DNA of 64,000 bases from Pseudobacteriovorax sp. (lineage in GTDB: Bacteria > Bdellovibrionota_B > Oligoflexia > Oligoflexales > Oligoflexaceae): positions 1 to 64,000 of the forward strand of contig JABSRP010000015.1 in assembly GCA_013215145.1 (NCBI GenBank), read 5' to 3'. Shown one piece after another: positions 35,276-44,757 of this stretch (position 1 is its first letter; each line of letters begins with the position of its first letter). The notes under the pieces are model-generated. The model did no database searches. It was given only the letters and a program-made list of their open reading frames with translations, and was not told the DNA's origin. The translations under genes and the position numbers were made by a program.

Positions 35276-37867
35276 CTAATCAATAGCTAGTCTTTGATCT
35301 TTTAAGCTCACCCGTAACTCTCCCCCTTCCGAGATATTACCCTGAAGAATTCTACGACTTAAGGCTGTTTCTAAGTGTTTTTGCAGGTAGCGCCTAATTG
35401 GTCTTGCTCCAAACTTGGGTTCGAAGGCTGACTGTGCGATATGCTCAATCACATCATCACTAATAGTAAGCTTCAAATTCTGTTGGCGCAATCGTTGTCT
35501 TATGCCCTCCATCAACAGCTCAACGATACTTTTTATCTCTGTTAGAACCAATGGTTTGAAGATTATAGTGTCATCGATGCGGTTGATGAATTCCGGTCTT
35601 AAGCGTTGCTGCATCGCTCCTAAAACCTGTTCTTTTACTTCATGATGGAGGTCGCCTTTTGTCATCGACTCCTCCACCAGGTACTCAGCGCCGATATTGC
35701 TCGTCATGATGATTACAGTATTTTTAAAGGAAACTTTACGTCCCTGGCTATCGGTGATGTGGCCGTCATCCATAATTTGCAGGAGCACGTTAAGGACGTC
35801 CTGATGGGCCTTTTCGATTTCATCGAAGAGCAGAACGGCATAGGGCCGGCGTCTCACAGCCTCAGTTAGCTGCCCGCCTTGATCGTATCCAACGTACCCA
35901 GGAGGTGCTCCGATGAGACGCGAAACACTATGCTTTTCCATATACTCGGACATATCAATCCGAATAAGACTGTCCTCTCTATCAAACAGGGCAGAGCTTA
36001 AAGTCTTGGCAAGCTCAGTTTTTCCTACTCCAGTAGGGCCAAGGAAGATGAAAGACCCCAATGGTCGATTTTGATCTTGCAACTGAGCTCTAGCTCTCAA
36101 AATAGCGTCGCTGACAGCGGTAATGGCTTCTTCTTGGCCGATGACCCGCTTTCTTAGAGTTTGGTCAAGAGTTAAAATCTTTTCTTTTTCACCTTGAGTC
36201 AGTTTTTCAACAGGGATGCCTGTCCACCGACTGATGACCTGACAAACTTCCGATTCGGTGACCTCTTCGCGTAACAGTTCATGCTCTTCGGAATCCTGTC
36301 CCTTTGTTTCTTCTAACTTTTGCTCTAGTTGAGGTAGTTTTCCATGACGCAACTGAGCGGCTCTCTCTAAATCATAGGATCGTTCTGCCTGGCTGATTTC
36401 GAGTTGTGTCGCCTCGATCTCTTTTCGAATGCTCTGGGCAGATTTTATATGATCTTTTTCCTTGGTGTATTGGCTGTTTAAAACCTCGACCTCATTTTTC
36501 AGATCTAAAATCTGTTTCTTTATTGATGCCGTTCTTTGTGCAGTTTTTTCATCCTTCTCCCTTTTGAGGGCTTCAAATTCGATTTGGAGGCGCATTAATT
36601 GCCTCTGTTTTTGGTCCAACTCTTCGGGAACGGAGTCTATTTCTGTACGAATCATGGCGCAGCATTCATCGATCAGATCAATCGCCTTGTCAGGTAAAAA
36701 GCGATCGGTAATATAGCGCTCGGAAAGAGTTGATGCGGCAATAATCGCATTGTCTTGAATCTTTATACCATGAAATAACTCAAAACGATCTCTCAGACCC
36801 CTTAAAATGGAAATTGTATCTTCGACATTTGGTTGCTGGACTAAAACCTTTTGAAAACGCCTTTCGAGGGCGGCGTCGGATTCTATAAAATTCCTATACT
36901 CGGCAAGAGTAGTAGCTCCAATACAATGGAGTTCACCACGTGCCAGCATAGGCTTTAGCATGTTACCAGCATCTAATGCCCCTTCAGATTTGCCAGCTCC
37001 GACGATAGTATGCAATTCGTCGATGAATAGTATGATCCTTCCATCACTATTTTTCACTTCGGTCAGTACAGACTTCAGTCGTTCTTCAAATTCTCCACGA
37101 AATTTTGCTCCTGCAATCAAGGAGCCCATGTCCAATGAAAAAATAGTTTTTTCTAGAAGTCCCTCGGGAACATCTCCTTTGACTATGCGTTGCGCCAACC
37201 CTTCAGCAATAGCTGTTTTTCCGACTCCTGGTTCACCGATGAGCACTGGGTTGTTTTTTGACTTCCTGGAAAGGATGCGAATCACTCGATTGATTTCCTC
37301 ATCGCGTCCAATGACAGGATCCAATTTTCCTTTTCTGGCAATTTCTACGAGATCTTGACCATATTGAGTTAGGGCTTCGTATGTAGCTTCTGGATTGTTG
37401 CTTCTCACCGTTTGGTTACCTCTAATTTCCGTCAGTGTGGACAGAATTTTATCGTGATTCAAAGCAAATTCTGAGAAAACTGATTTTAATCCCGCATCAT
37501 AAGTGGCATTTGCCATCTCAAGTAAGATATGCTCTACGGAGACATAAAGATCCTTTAGTCTTTTGGCAGTTTTTTCGGCCTCAACAATGATTTGGCTCAA
37601 GTTGCTAGAAACAAAAATCTTTTCAGGGTCATAACCTGGCCCAGAAACTCGTGGTAGTTTTGCGATCTGACCGTTCACGGCCCCCAAAAATTCTTTAGGC
37701 TCGATATTATTTTTCTCAAGAATGCGACTTGCCAAGCCTTTTTCCTGCTCAACAAGGCGCGAAAGCATATGAAGGCTCTCAACTTGGCTTTGACCATTCG
37801 ATATGGCAAGACTTTGGGCCTCTTTCAAGGCGAGTTGGGTTTTTTCAGTTAATTTATTAAAATCCAT
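35276..37867 (-). CDS. clpB: ATP-dependent disaggregase ClpB
   Basis: A 863-aa Hsp100 chaperone that reactivates aggregated proteins with DnaK. The N-terminal Clp repeat domain (1-145) is followed by AAA1 with G-E-P-G-V-G-K-T-A near residue 207, a coiled-coil middle domain of about 120 residues (400-520), which separates ClpB from ClpA/C, and AAA2 with G-P-T-G-V-G-K-T-E near 604 and [16 protein letters not shown] precedes the ATG. Heat-shock control is expected for the family, but I see no certain promoter. Confidence 0.97.
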   Translation of the reverse strand: MDFNKLTEKTQLALKEAQSLAISNGQSQVESLHMLSRLVEQEKGLASRILEKNNIEPKEFLGAVNGQIAKLPRVSGPGYDPEKIFVSSNLSQIIVEAEKTAKRLKDLYVSVEHILLEMANATYDAGLKSVFSEFALNHDKILSTLTEIRGNQTVRSNNPEATYEALTQYGQDLVEIARKGKLDPVIGRDEEINRVIRILSRKSKNNPVLIGEPGVGKTAIAEGLAQRIVKGDVPEGLLEKTIFSLDMGSLIAGAKFRGEFEERLKSVLTEVKNSDGRIILFIDELHTIVGAGKSEGALDAGNMLKPMLARGELHCIGATTLAEYRNFIESDAALERRFQKVLVQQPNVEDTISILRGLRDRFELFHGIKIQDNAIIAASTLSERYITDRFLPDKAIDLIDECCAMIRTEIDSVPEELDQKQRQLMRLQIEFEALKREKDEKTAQRTASIKKQILDLKNEVEVLNSQYTKEKDHIKSAQSIRKEIEATQLEISQAERSYDLERAAQLRHGKLPQLEQKLEETKGQDSEEHELLREEVTESEVCQVISRWTGIPVEKLTQGEKEKILTLDQTLRKRVIGQEEAITAVSDAILRARAQLQDQNRPLGSFIFLGPTGVGKTELAKTLSSALFDREDSLIRIDMSEYMEKHSVSRLIGAPPGYVGYDQGGQLTEAVRRRPYAVLLFDEIEKAHQDVLNVLLQIMDDGHITDSQGRKVSFKNTVIIMTSNIGAEYLVEESMTKGDLHHEVKEQVLGAMQQRLRPEFINRIDDTIIFKPLVLTEIKSIVELLMEGIRQRLRQQNLKLTISDDVIEHIAQSAFEPKFGARPIRRYLQKHLETALSRRILQGNISEGGELRVSLKDQRLAID

Positions 37868-37958
37868 TTACACCTCCTTGTTCTCTAACAATTTGGGGTT
37901 GGATCTTAAATTGTCAAGGGGATAGCCCGCCCAGAATAGAGCGGATCGAAAAACACCA

Positions 37959-38393
37959 TTATTTGACGTCTAGTAATTCGATTTCGAATTTTAGCGTGGT
38001 ATTGGGTGGGATGACACCACCAGCGCCTCTTTCGCCGTAGGCTAATTCAGGAGGAATGACGAGGTTTCTCTTGCCTCCAACCTTCATGCCTAGGACGCCC
38101 TGATCCCAGCCTTTGATAACTCGACCAGCGCCAAGTTCAAACTCAAAGGGTTGGTTGCGGTCAACAGAGCTATCAAATTTTTTGCCATCTAGAAACGTCC
38201 CTGTGTAGTGGACTGAAACGGTTTTTCCCGCTACGGCTTCAGTTCCCGTTCCTTCCGACACGTCTTCAATTTTTAATTCGCTCACGGTAGATGGCTCCTC
38301 TGTTTGTGGCGCAGTTTCATTGTCTTTTTTGTCAAAAAAAGTACAGGCACTAGCTAGAATAAGTGCGCCAATTGGTATTATGGATCTCACCAT
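37959..38393 (-). CDS. FKBP-type peptidyl-prolyl isomerase lipoprotein
   Basis: A 144-aa lipoprotein (lipobox A-S-A-C, Cys17), short linker, then one FKBP domain (about residues 42-143) with the [15 protein letters not shown]-x-x-F-D-S-S block and the C-terminal [12 protein letters not shown]-x-F. It catalyses proline cis-trans isomerisation in the periplasm. The ATG follows GGGAG. It is separated from clpB by 91 bases and from the TetR gene by 14 bases. Confidence 0.92.
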   Translation of the reverse strand: MVRSIIPIGALILASACTFFDKKDNETAPQTEEPSTVSELKIEDVSEGTGTEAVAGKTVSVHYTGTFLDGKKFDSSVDRNQPFEFELGAGRVIKGWDQGVLGMKVGGKRNLVIPPELAYGERGAGGVIPPNTTLKFEIELLDVK

Positions 38394-38407
38394 TGGATCT
38401 CCCTTAG

Positions 38408-39010
38408 TTAATGAGAGCTATTAGATACCAAACCCTTGCTTAGCAAACTATAGAGTTTTCCATAAATTCCCTTAATCGTTTCGACGGAGGCTTTAGACTC
38501 TTTGGTATGCCTTTGAATCTGCATGGCGGAGCCGTGAAGATAGGACCAAGAGGCGAGGGCGGCTTTTTGGCTGTCTTTAGATTTCAGCAAATCTTGCATG
38601 ATGGCCGCAGACATAATCCGTTTTATGCCTTCAAACGTCTGATCACCGGCCTCTTTTACGTGGGCGGGGGGAAGGCTATGAAACTGTTGTTTGTAGTTAA
38701 ACATTATGTTTATTAGGTTGCTATGCGTGAAGGCAAGCTCCAAATAGACCTCGCACATGTGGTAAAGCCTTTGTTCAAAGCTCGGGTACATAATGTAGAG
38801 TTTTTCCAATCGAGATGTTAGCTCATCGAACCCTAAAACAATCAGATCTGTCAATAACTGTTCTGAATCGTCATAGAGATCTTTTACGCCAGTCTTAGCT
38901 TCGATCCTATGTGGACTTAGCTTGTCAATCCCATATTCTTTAAGGTCATCCAAGGCTGCTTTAAAGAAAACCCCTCTTGGCGAATTTTCGTGTATCGTCG
39001 TCAGTTTCAT
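38408..39010 (-). CDS. TetR-family regulator
   Basis: A 200-aa protein with an N-terminal TetR-like three-helix region (about residues 10-55: [20 protein letters not shown]) in which the recognition helix [10 protein letters not shown] is weaker than usual, and a helical C-terminal domain. Its target is unknown; it lies just upstream of the FKBP lipoprotein in one direction and divergent from the cyclic-nucleotide-binding gene, either of which could be controlled. Confidence 0.72.
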   Translation of the reverse strand: MKLTTIHENSPRGVFFKAALDDLKEYGIDKLSPHRIEAKTGVKDLYDDSEQLLTDLIVLGFDELTSRLEKLYIMYPSFEQRLYHMCEVYLELAFTHSNLINIMFNYKQQFHSLPPAHVKEAGDQTFEGIKRIMSAAIMQDLLKSKDSQKAALASWSYLHGSAMQIQRHTKESKASVETIKGIYGKLYSLLSKGLVSNSSH

Positions 39011-39154
39011 ATGTGGCCTCTGTCGAAGAAAGCTGTTGGTATATAGATCAGCAAGTTGCTTTTCGAAAATGGAAATTATTCGAGAAAAAACTCACAGTAT
39101 ATAGTGACAGTTTGCTAAACTGGAATAAAGAGGAAATCTACCTGGGGGTTACCG

Positions 39155-40168
39155 ATGGAAGGAGAGGCGCGTTCCTTTAATGCGGGGCAGATCATATTCA
39201 GAGAGGGCGACGAAGGTGGATCATTTTACCTTATCGAGTCTGGTTCTGTAGAAGTTTTCAAGGAATCCGACCAGGGTGAAGTGCCTTTAGTTTGTCTCGG
39301 TGTTGGCGAACTTCTCGGCTTGCTAACATTCTTTGGGGATAACAAACGCCTCGCTTCAGCGCGGGCAAGGACTGATATAACCACCAAATATGTGGTGAAA
39401 AACGATAAAGTCTTTCCTCAATTACCAAAGTGGGTTCACATAGTCCTCAAAGAATTTGCGAGTCGCTTGCAGCAAGTGAACACTCTTTACTCCTACTCGG
39501 TCCACGATAGCCACCAGAAAGGCGTGACTACGGATCCTTTATTGCAGTCTTCTCAAATAGCGTCTCTAGCAGTCTTATTATCGGACAAGTTTAAATTTAC
39601 TCAACCGAGCGGAAAAGAGGTCGTCCCTCTTCAGCCTCTTTTTGATAAAATCAAGGAAGTGCTTGGGTATCCAAATTCTGAGTCCGAGCAAACTATAAAC
39701 GTCCTAGTTGGAAATGGTTTGCTAAGTATTGAGAAAGACCCTGATAGCAATGCTGAAGTAACCTCTTTCGAAAGGCTGCAAAATTTAGACTGGTATGTGA
39801 ATTTTGTTCGGTTGGCAAAGTCTGGAAAAGTAAAAAAAATGATCGAGAATTATCCGCCTTTCAAGGATAGAAAAGTTCTGATCAATCTTTATAACTACGC
39901 TACGAAACAAGGGGTAAGACCAGATAAGACCGCAAGCCTAGATTTCGAGACCTTGGTTACCGGGTATCAAGATATGTTTAAAAGTGAGGTATTGCCTAGT
40001 GCGATAGAATTTGCCAAAGCTCACTCCTTGATCGAAGTTTTAAAAAAGGATGGTAGCGACCATTTGGTATTCAATCCGGATACGCTGATTCGTACTGTGG
40101 TTTCGCTAAATGTTATTCACAAGCTCCTTCAGCACCCTGATGCTAGAGGGTTTGAGGAAGCCTCCTAA
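39155..40168 (+). CDS. Cyclic-nucleotide-binding-domain protein
   Basis: A 337-aa protein with an N-terminal cNMP-binding (Crp/Fnr-like) domain: F-N-A-G-Q-I-I-F-R-E-G-D-E-G-G-S-F-Y-L-I-E-S-G near residues 8-30 and the G-E-L-L-G phosphate-cassette position near 52-56, although the canonical R-S/T-A-S is replaced by R-A-R-T-D. Residues 120-330 are helical, and I see no classic Crp helix-turn-helix. It may be an effector or a divergent regulator. It diverges from the TetR gene. Confidence 0.75.
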   Translation: MEGEARSFNAGQIIFREGDEGGSFYLIESGSVEVFKESDQGEVPLVCLGVGELLGLLTFFGDNKRLASARARTDITTKYVVKNDKVFPQLPKWVHIVLKEFASRLQQVNTLYSYSVHDSHQKGVTTDPLLQSSQIASLAVLLSDKFKFTQPSGKEVVPLQPLFDKIKEVLGYPNSESEQTINVLVGNGLLSIEKDPDSNAEVTSFERLQNLDWYVNFVRLAKSGKVKKMIENYPPFKDRKVLINLYNYATKQGVRPDKTASLDFETLVTGYQDMFKSEVLPSAIEFAKAHSLIEVLKKDGSDHLVFNPDTLIRTVVSLNVIHKLLQHPDARGFEEAS

Positions 40169-40261
40169 TTATTTGTATATCGGCTCTTTGGACGCTTAAA
40201 CTCTTACTATCGGACGGTATCAATCCGATAATTCAGATAGCTTGTCAAGCAGGAGAATGCC

Positions 40262-41233
40262 GTGATTAAAAGTCGAATAGTGCGCAATGTTTCGGGGACT
40301 CTCGAAACAGTTGTGGGAAGCCTTTACGTTCCGCTGGCTTTAGAATACCGACGAGCACAAATGGTTCAGACTCTTTCTGTATCGAGTGACGTTAAGGGCG
40401 TTGAAGAAAATGTTTTTCTCAAGGCTTATGTCAATCGAAATTTTCGTTCTGATACCAAAGGGCTTGCTGTCATTCTACATGGTTGGCAAGGTAGTAGTCT
40501 GACACCTGACATGATCGATATTGGTCGCAATGTTTTTGCAGCTGGCTTTCATACAGCTCGTATTAACTTTCGCGATCATGGTGGTACGACTGGATGGAAT
40601 GAACGGCTGTTCCATGGAGGTCTGATTCAAGAGATGGAAGAAGCTATCAGACTTCTGTCCTCCGAGTTCCCTGAGACCGACGTCTACTTAATTGGTTGTT
40701 CCTTGGGTGGAAATTTTGCTCTAAGGCTTGGTGCCTCTATGGTAGATTTTCCGAACCTAAAAAAAGTAGTGGCGGTCTGTCCTGCAATGAATCCTAGGCG
40801 ATCCATCGAAATGGTTGATTCTCATCCACTTTTCCGTCGATTCTTTTTAGGACTTTGGCGACGAGCCCTACGTGAAAAAAGTCGATATTTCCCCGAAATG
40901 TATGATATCAAAGTTTGGGATCGGTTTTCGATCGTTCAAGATCTTATCGATTATGTAGTTGATCAAGGCTACTTTCCTTACTCTGATGTTGACGAATACT
41001 ACGACTCTTACAAAATTACGCCTGAGTTACTTGAAAACTCCGTTCCGATGAATATTATTGGGACGTGGAATGATCCCGTAATCGACCCCTTGGACATGAC
41101 GTTTCTATTTGATATGGATCAGGCGACGTTAGATCTTAGAAAATTTGGAGGACACATTTCATTTACTAATCCCATCAGCCTTCGTCGCCGGCTTTCAGCC
41201 GTCATACTGGAACATCTGGTAGACGAAGTTTAG
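40262..41233 (+). CDS. Alpha/beta hydrolase, YheT-like
   Basis: A 323-aa hydrolase of the YheT-like type: H-G-W-Q-G-S-S oxyanion motif near residue 74, R-I-N-F-R-D-H-G near 99-106, nucleophile elbow G-C-S-L-G-G near 145-150, and a late G-T-W-N-D-P acid loop followed by G-G-H-I-S-F with the likely catalytic His. Substrates of the family are esters or lipids and remain poorly known. GTG 40262 follows AGGAG and is preferred to later ATGs. It is the middle member of a short plus-strand series with the EamA gene. Confidence 0.8.
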   Translation: MIKSRIVRNVSGTLETVVGSLYVPLALEYRRAQMVQTLSVSSDVKGVEENVFLKAYVNRNFRSDTKGLAVILHGWQGSSLTPDMIDIGRNVFAAGFHTARINFRDHGGTTGWNERLFHGGLIQEMEEAIRLLSSEFPETDVYLIGCSLGGNFALRLGASMVDFPNLKKVVAVCPAMNPRRSIEMVDSHPLFRRFFLGLWRRALREKSRYFPEMYDIKVWDRFSIVQDLIDYVVDQGYFPYSDVDEYYDSYKITPELLENSVPMNIIGTWNDPVIDPLDMTFLFDMDQATLDLRKFGGHISFTNPISLRRRLSAVILEHLVDEV

Positions 41234-41346
41234 ACTCCGTTAAGGCTCCTCCACAGCTATCGGGAAATATGACTTGCCTTTTTTCATGCGATAGGCAATT
41301 TTCCCTAGCGTAACCACGTTCCCTCCGTCCCTGCATTGGAGCTTTT

Positions 41347-42249
41347 ATGGAATCTATTCCGCTAATTGGAGAGTTAGCCTCCCTTGGAGCAGCGCTGATA
41401 TGGGCTGTATCCTTAACGTTGTTTTCGCGATTTGGCTCGGTCCTGAATCCTACCGCCCTTAATCTTTGGAAAAACTCAATAGCTCTCGTTTGTTTTGCAG
41501 CTTTAATTTTATTCATTAAGCCAGAATGGCCAGATGGTTGGGAAGTCTATGTGGCTTTCGGTTTGTCAGGTATTTTGGGTTTGGCCGTAGGGGACACCGC
41601 TTTGTTTGCCGCTTTGCAGCGTTTGGGAGCTCAAAATACCTCTGTGAGCCAATGCTGTGTCCCGCTTATAACAGGGGGCCTAGCCTATATCTTTCTTAGT
41701 GAGTCACTCTCCGCTGGTGAAGTCTTGGGAATGATCATAACTGGACTAGCTATTTTTCTGGTGATACGCCACGACAATAATCGGCGCAAGCAGTCTAAAA
41801 TAGAATTGGACTTGTTTGGAGGTCTTTTTTTTGCAGCTATCGCTGCCCTATGTCAGGCGGGGGCAGTTGTCATTATTCGGCATTACTTGCAAGGGGTTGA
41901 TGTTGCTCTAGGGACGGCTATCAGGCTTTTGCCTGCATTCTGCGTATTATTTCTAGTAGGCGCTTTTAGAGGCGATGTCGCCAAGATTATTGAAGGGCTG
42001 AATACTCGTTCTTATGATTTCTTGATTCTTAGCGTCGCTGCTTTATTTGGGACGTTTTTAGGACTTCTTATGATGTCGACTGGCGCAAAATATGCCAAGG
42101 CCGGTATCAGCGCGGCGCTAACGGCAACCTACCCACTATGGATCATTCCGCTATCGGTTTGGATTGCTAAGGAATCGGTGTCTATCAAAAAATCCCTTTA
42201 TACGGTGATTGCAGTGGTGGGAGTCGGGATTATGATGGCAGCAGGGTAA
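41347..42249 (+). CDS. EamA-family (DMT) transporter
   Basis: A 300-aa membrane protein with ten predicted helices in two EamA repeats, for example G-L-A-V-G-D-T-A-L-F-A-A-L-Q-R-L-G-A in the first half and S-A-A-L-T-A-T-Y-P-L-W-I-I-P in the second. It is distinct from the one at 17.2 kb. The substrate is unknown. A strong terminator follows at 42310. Confidence 0.87.
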   Translation: MESIPLIGELASLGAALIWAVSLTLFSRFGSVLNPTALNLWKNSIALVCFAALILFIKPEWPDGWEVYVAFGLSGILGLAVGDTALFAALQRLGAQNTSVSQCCVPLITGGLAYIFLSESLSAGEVLGMIITGLAIFLVIRHDNNRRKQSKIELDLFGGLFFAAIAALCQAGAVVIIRHYLQGVDVALGTAIRLLPAFCVLFLVGAFRGDVAKIIEGLNTRSYDFLILSVAALFGTFLGLLMMSTGAKYAKAGISAALTATYPLWIIPLSVWIAKESVSIKKSLYTVIAVVGVGIMMAAG

Positions 42250-42309
42250 ATCACTGTTATACATCAACTTCAAAAGCACCCTTTTTTTGTTTTGGCAGAT
42301 TGAAATAAG

Positions 42310-42349
42310 AATAGCCTGCCATGCTTATCACATGGCAGGCTATTTTTTT
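42310..42349. terminator. Intrinsic terminator between convergent genes
   Basis: AATAGCCTGCCATG (42310-42323) pairs with CATGGCAGGCTATT (42331-42344) around a seven-base loop, with seven Ts at the plus-strand 3' side. It ends the EamA transcript; a weak A-rich flank may allow action on the opposite strand too. Confidence 0.9.
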
Positions 42350-42361
42350 GGTGCGACCAAG

Positions 42362-42661
42362 CTACTGCGAAAGACAGCTGAAAAACAACTGTCTTAATGA
42401 ACACTCTTTTTCTTCTACCGATTGCTTAGGACTGATCTCTTGAATACGACCTTCGGCATCACTGTATTCAATGATAAATCCGTGCTCTAGATCGACGCTA
42501 ACTTCGTCTACTAAATCGTGACAAAATGCTACCTGGTGACTTCTAGTCACTTCTTCTGCCGCTAGCTCGATCGGTGCGATTTTGTTAAGAACACCTGTTT
42601 CTCCATTTGCCAAACCAATAGTTGCAAAGCTTAATAAAGACAAGCTGATTAGAATTCGCAT
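42362..42661 (-). CDS. Small exported protein, unknown
   Basis: A 99-aa protein with a signal peptide (about residues 1-18, cleavage after L-A-N). The remaining 80 residues are acidic with four cysteines or so (C48, C87, C95), including E-C-S-L-R-Q-L-F-F-S-C-L near the C-terminus. No family is recognised. Its ATG overlaps the stop of the upstream HTH regulator by one base, so the two are translationally coupled. Confidence 0.62.
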   Translation of the reverse strand: MRILISLSLLSFATIGLANGETGVLNKIAPIELAAEEVTRSHQVAFCHDLVDEVSVDLEHGFIIEYSDAEGRIQEISPKQSVEEKECSLRQLFFSCLSQ

Positions 42662-43422
42662 TAACTCACTCCCTCTAGTGTGGCTCGATCATAGGTATTC
42701 ATCATTAAATCTATAAATATGGGAATATTTCCTTTTCCATCGTCAGACTCTTTCACAGACTCGGCTTCTCGAACAAATGTATTCACTAACGTCATAAGTT
42801 CACGATAGGCTTTAGGGCTTATCGATGCAGAAAAGTGTGCAACACGAGAAAACTCGGATCCCACTAGGGACTTGTCGAAATAGTCTGAGTCCTTTTTTAT
42901 CTGATACAGAATATCTTCGGCGTTCATGAGAAGGTTGCTATGGGAATGATGAAAAACCTTTCCCTCTTTACCTTCCATGAGAAATTGATCCTCGATCATC
43001 TCGTCCAAGGCCAGAGTACCTATTTCTCCCAAAATTCTTGAGATCGTTGAGCGAGAGGTTCCAGCCTCACAAATAGCGAGTTTAAGGATATAGTTGTGAG
43101 GATCCTTGTAACGATACTTTCGGATTTTCTCATAGTCTTGAGACTCGGATTCTGTCCTTTGGCTCTCAGCTATGAGAGCGCCAAGTGCCGGATAATAGCG
43201 GTTGAGAAACGCGATACGCCGTGTTCTTTCCATAATCACTTGGATCAGAGCTAACACTGTTTCGTCACGCATATCTCGAGCTTCGTTCTGTATAATTCGA
43301 CGAATAGTCGAGTAGCTAACGTGGGTACGGTTCGATATAGACTGTATACTAAGGTTTTGGTGCCGCTCTAAGTACTCCCCAATAGCGACGCGCAAGTCTT
43401 CTAGCATGGCTTTGCAGGCCAT
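42661..43422 (-). CDS. HTH transcriptional regulator, unknown family
   Basis: A 253-aa cytoplasmic protein. Residues about 22-45 (S-I-Q-S-I-S-N-R-T-H-V-S-Y-S-T-I-R-R-I-I) form a clear helix-turn-helix; a second such block lies near 140-160 (S-R-S-T-I-S-R-I-L-G-E-I-G-T-L-A), recalling the double-HTH plan of TIGR02147-type proteins. The remainder is helical. ATG 43422 has AAGGAG eight bases upstream. It is paired with the small exported protein, which is either its target or a partner. Confidence 0.72.
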   Translation of the reverse strand: MACKAMLEDLRVAIGEYLERHQNLSIQSISNRTHVSYSTIRRIIQNEARDMRDETVLALIQVIMERTRRIAFLNRYYPALGALIAESQRTESESQDYEKIRKYRYKDPHNYILKLAICEAGTSRSTISRILGEIGTLALDEMIEDQFLMEGKEGKVFHHSHSNLLMNAEDILYQIKKDSDYFDKSLVGSEFSRVAHFSASISPKAYRELMTLVNTFVREAESVKESDDGKGNIPIFIDLMMNTYDRATLEGVS

Positions 43423-43721
43423 AGTTATATCTCCTTGTCTCTGGTTTAAGGAAAGTTAAACAGGTGTGTTGCCGTTTGTCACCAGTTTTTTATACATTCT
43501 GTTCTTATTTATTAGAACCTAGCATAAAGTGCCGGAAAGTCAAAAGATAGTAGGGATTTATGGCCCGATAAGGCTGGTATTTTAGAATGTAGGCTGGGAA
43601 GGGGTTTCATAGGGGTACTTGGGGTAAATACCCCCCCTTATTAAGCAACGAGAAGAAACGAACTTTGTTAAAAAAACTAACGAAATTGGTGAATTGATGA
43701 ATACTCAATTGTCACAAATTG
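43423..43721. other. Intergenic region between HTH gene and malG-like gene
   Basis: About 300 bases with no gene. A GGGGTA-AA-TACCCC palindrome lies near 43622-43637, and AATTGTCA is repeated directly near 43700-43720. Both are downstream of malG on its strand. No clear intrinsic terminator is seen. Confidence 0.4.
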
Positions 43722-44747
43722 TCAGCCTTTGACGCCACCTAGGGTCAATCCAGAAACAACATACTTTGCTGAATACAAGAAAAGCATCATACTTGGTATG
43801 GCAATGACGACTGAACCTGCAGCAAATAAACCCCATCGAGCATCAAAGTTGCCACTGAATTCCATGATTCCCAGTGTCCAGGGTCTTAGTTCAACGTCAT
43901 CAATTAGCGTCGAGGCTAAGAGGAAGTCAGTCCAAGCTGAGGTAAAGCTGAATAAGAAAGCGATGGCAAGTGCAGGCGTTGAAAGCGGTAGCAGTATTCG
44001 GAAAAACGCAGATATTGGCGAACAGCCATCGACTCTGGCAGCATCTTCTAGACTCTTAGGTACCGTTTCAAAGTAGCCTTTGAGTACCATGATAGAAAAA
44101 GGTAGCGTCGTTACCGACATTGCTAACACAAGACCCGCATAGGTATTGCCTAAGTTGAGGCTTTTGACCACCAGATAGACCGGTATGATCATCATAGGGG
44201 CTGGGATCATTTGAGTGGTAAACAGAAAACCGCCGGCTAGTTTTTTGCCTGGAAAACTGAATCGGGCAAAGGCATACGCGGCAGTGGCGGCAAGAAAAAC
44301 GCCGATAAATGCCGCCGAAAATGAAATCACCAGGCTATTGTAGATCCATTGTGCAAATAAATGCTTAGTAAAGAGATCGGTATAGTTTGAATACCACTTT
44401 CGAGGCGCGTCAACAGCGTCAAGCTCATCCAGCGAAGCAAAGGGGTCGTCTGGATCTACAAGGATAGGGTCTTCCTCCACCACAGTAACGGTGGTGTCTG
44501 GTGTTTCCTTCACCTCAAATAGCTCGTAGGGAATGACTGCTTGGGAAAAAAACTCCACATAATCGCCAAATGTCGCTTCGCCTCTAGGGGGGAAGTTGAA
44601 TGCGTCACTGGTGGCGACAGTATCAGTATTGCGAAAGGAGATCGAAACAACCCTCGCAACAGGAAAAATAGCAGTTATGCAAGCAGCAGTTAAGAGCAGG
44701 TGGATTACAGAAAGCTGTAAAAACCGCTTACTCAGACTTTTCGACAT
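43722..44747 (-). CDS. MalG-like sugar ABC permease with acidic periplasmic insertion
   Basis: A 341-aa MalG-type inner-membrane permease with six helices and the cytoplasmic EAA loop (D-A-A-R-V-D-G-C-S-P near residue 235). It is longer than typical MalG (about 280-300 aa) because the first periplasmic loop (about residues 40-125) carries an acidic insertion rich in D/E/P/V (D-P-D-D-P-F-A-S-L-D-E-L-D). ATG 44747 lies ten bases after the malF-like stop. Last gene of the sugar operon. Confidence 0.87.
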   Translation of the reverse strand: MSKSLSKRFLQLSVIHLLLTAACITAIFPVARVVSISFRNTDTVATSDAFNFPPRGEATFGDYVEFFSQAVIPYELFEVKETPDTTVTVVEEDPILVDPDDPFASLDELDAVDAPRKWYSNYTDLFTKHLFAQWIYNSLVISFSAAFIGVFLAATAAYAFARFSFPGKKLAGGFLFTTQMIPAPMMIIPVYLVVKSLNLGNTYAGLVLAMSVTTLPFSIMVLKGYFETVPKSLEDAARVDGCSPISAFFRILLPLSTPALAIAFLFSFTSAWTDFLLASTLIDDVELRPWTLGIMEFSGNFDARWGLFAAGSVVIAIPSMMLFLYSAKYVVSGLTLGGVKG

Positions 44748-44757
44748 AGAAAACCCT

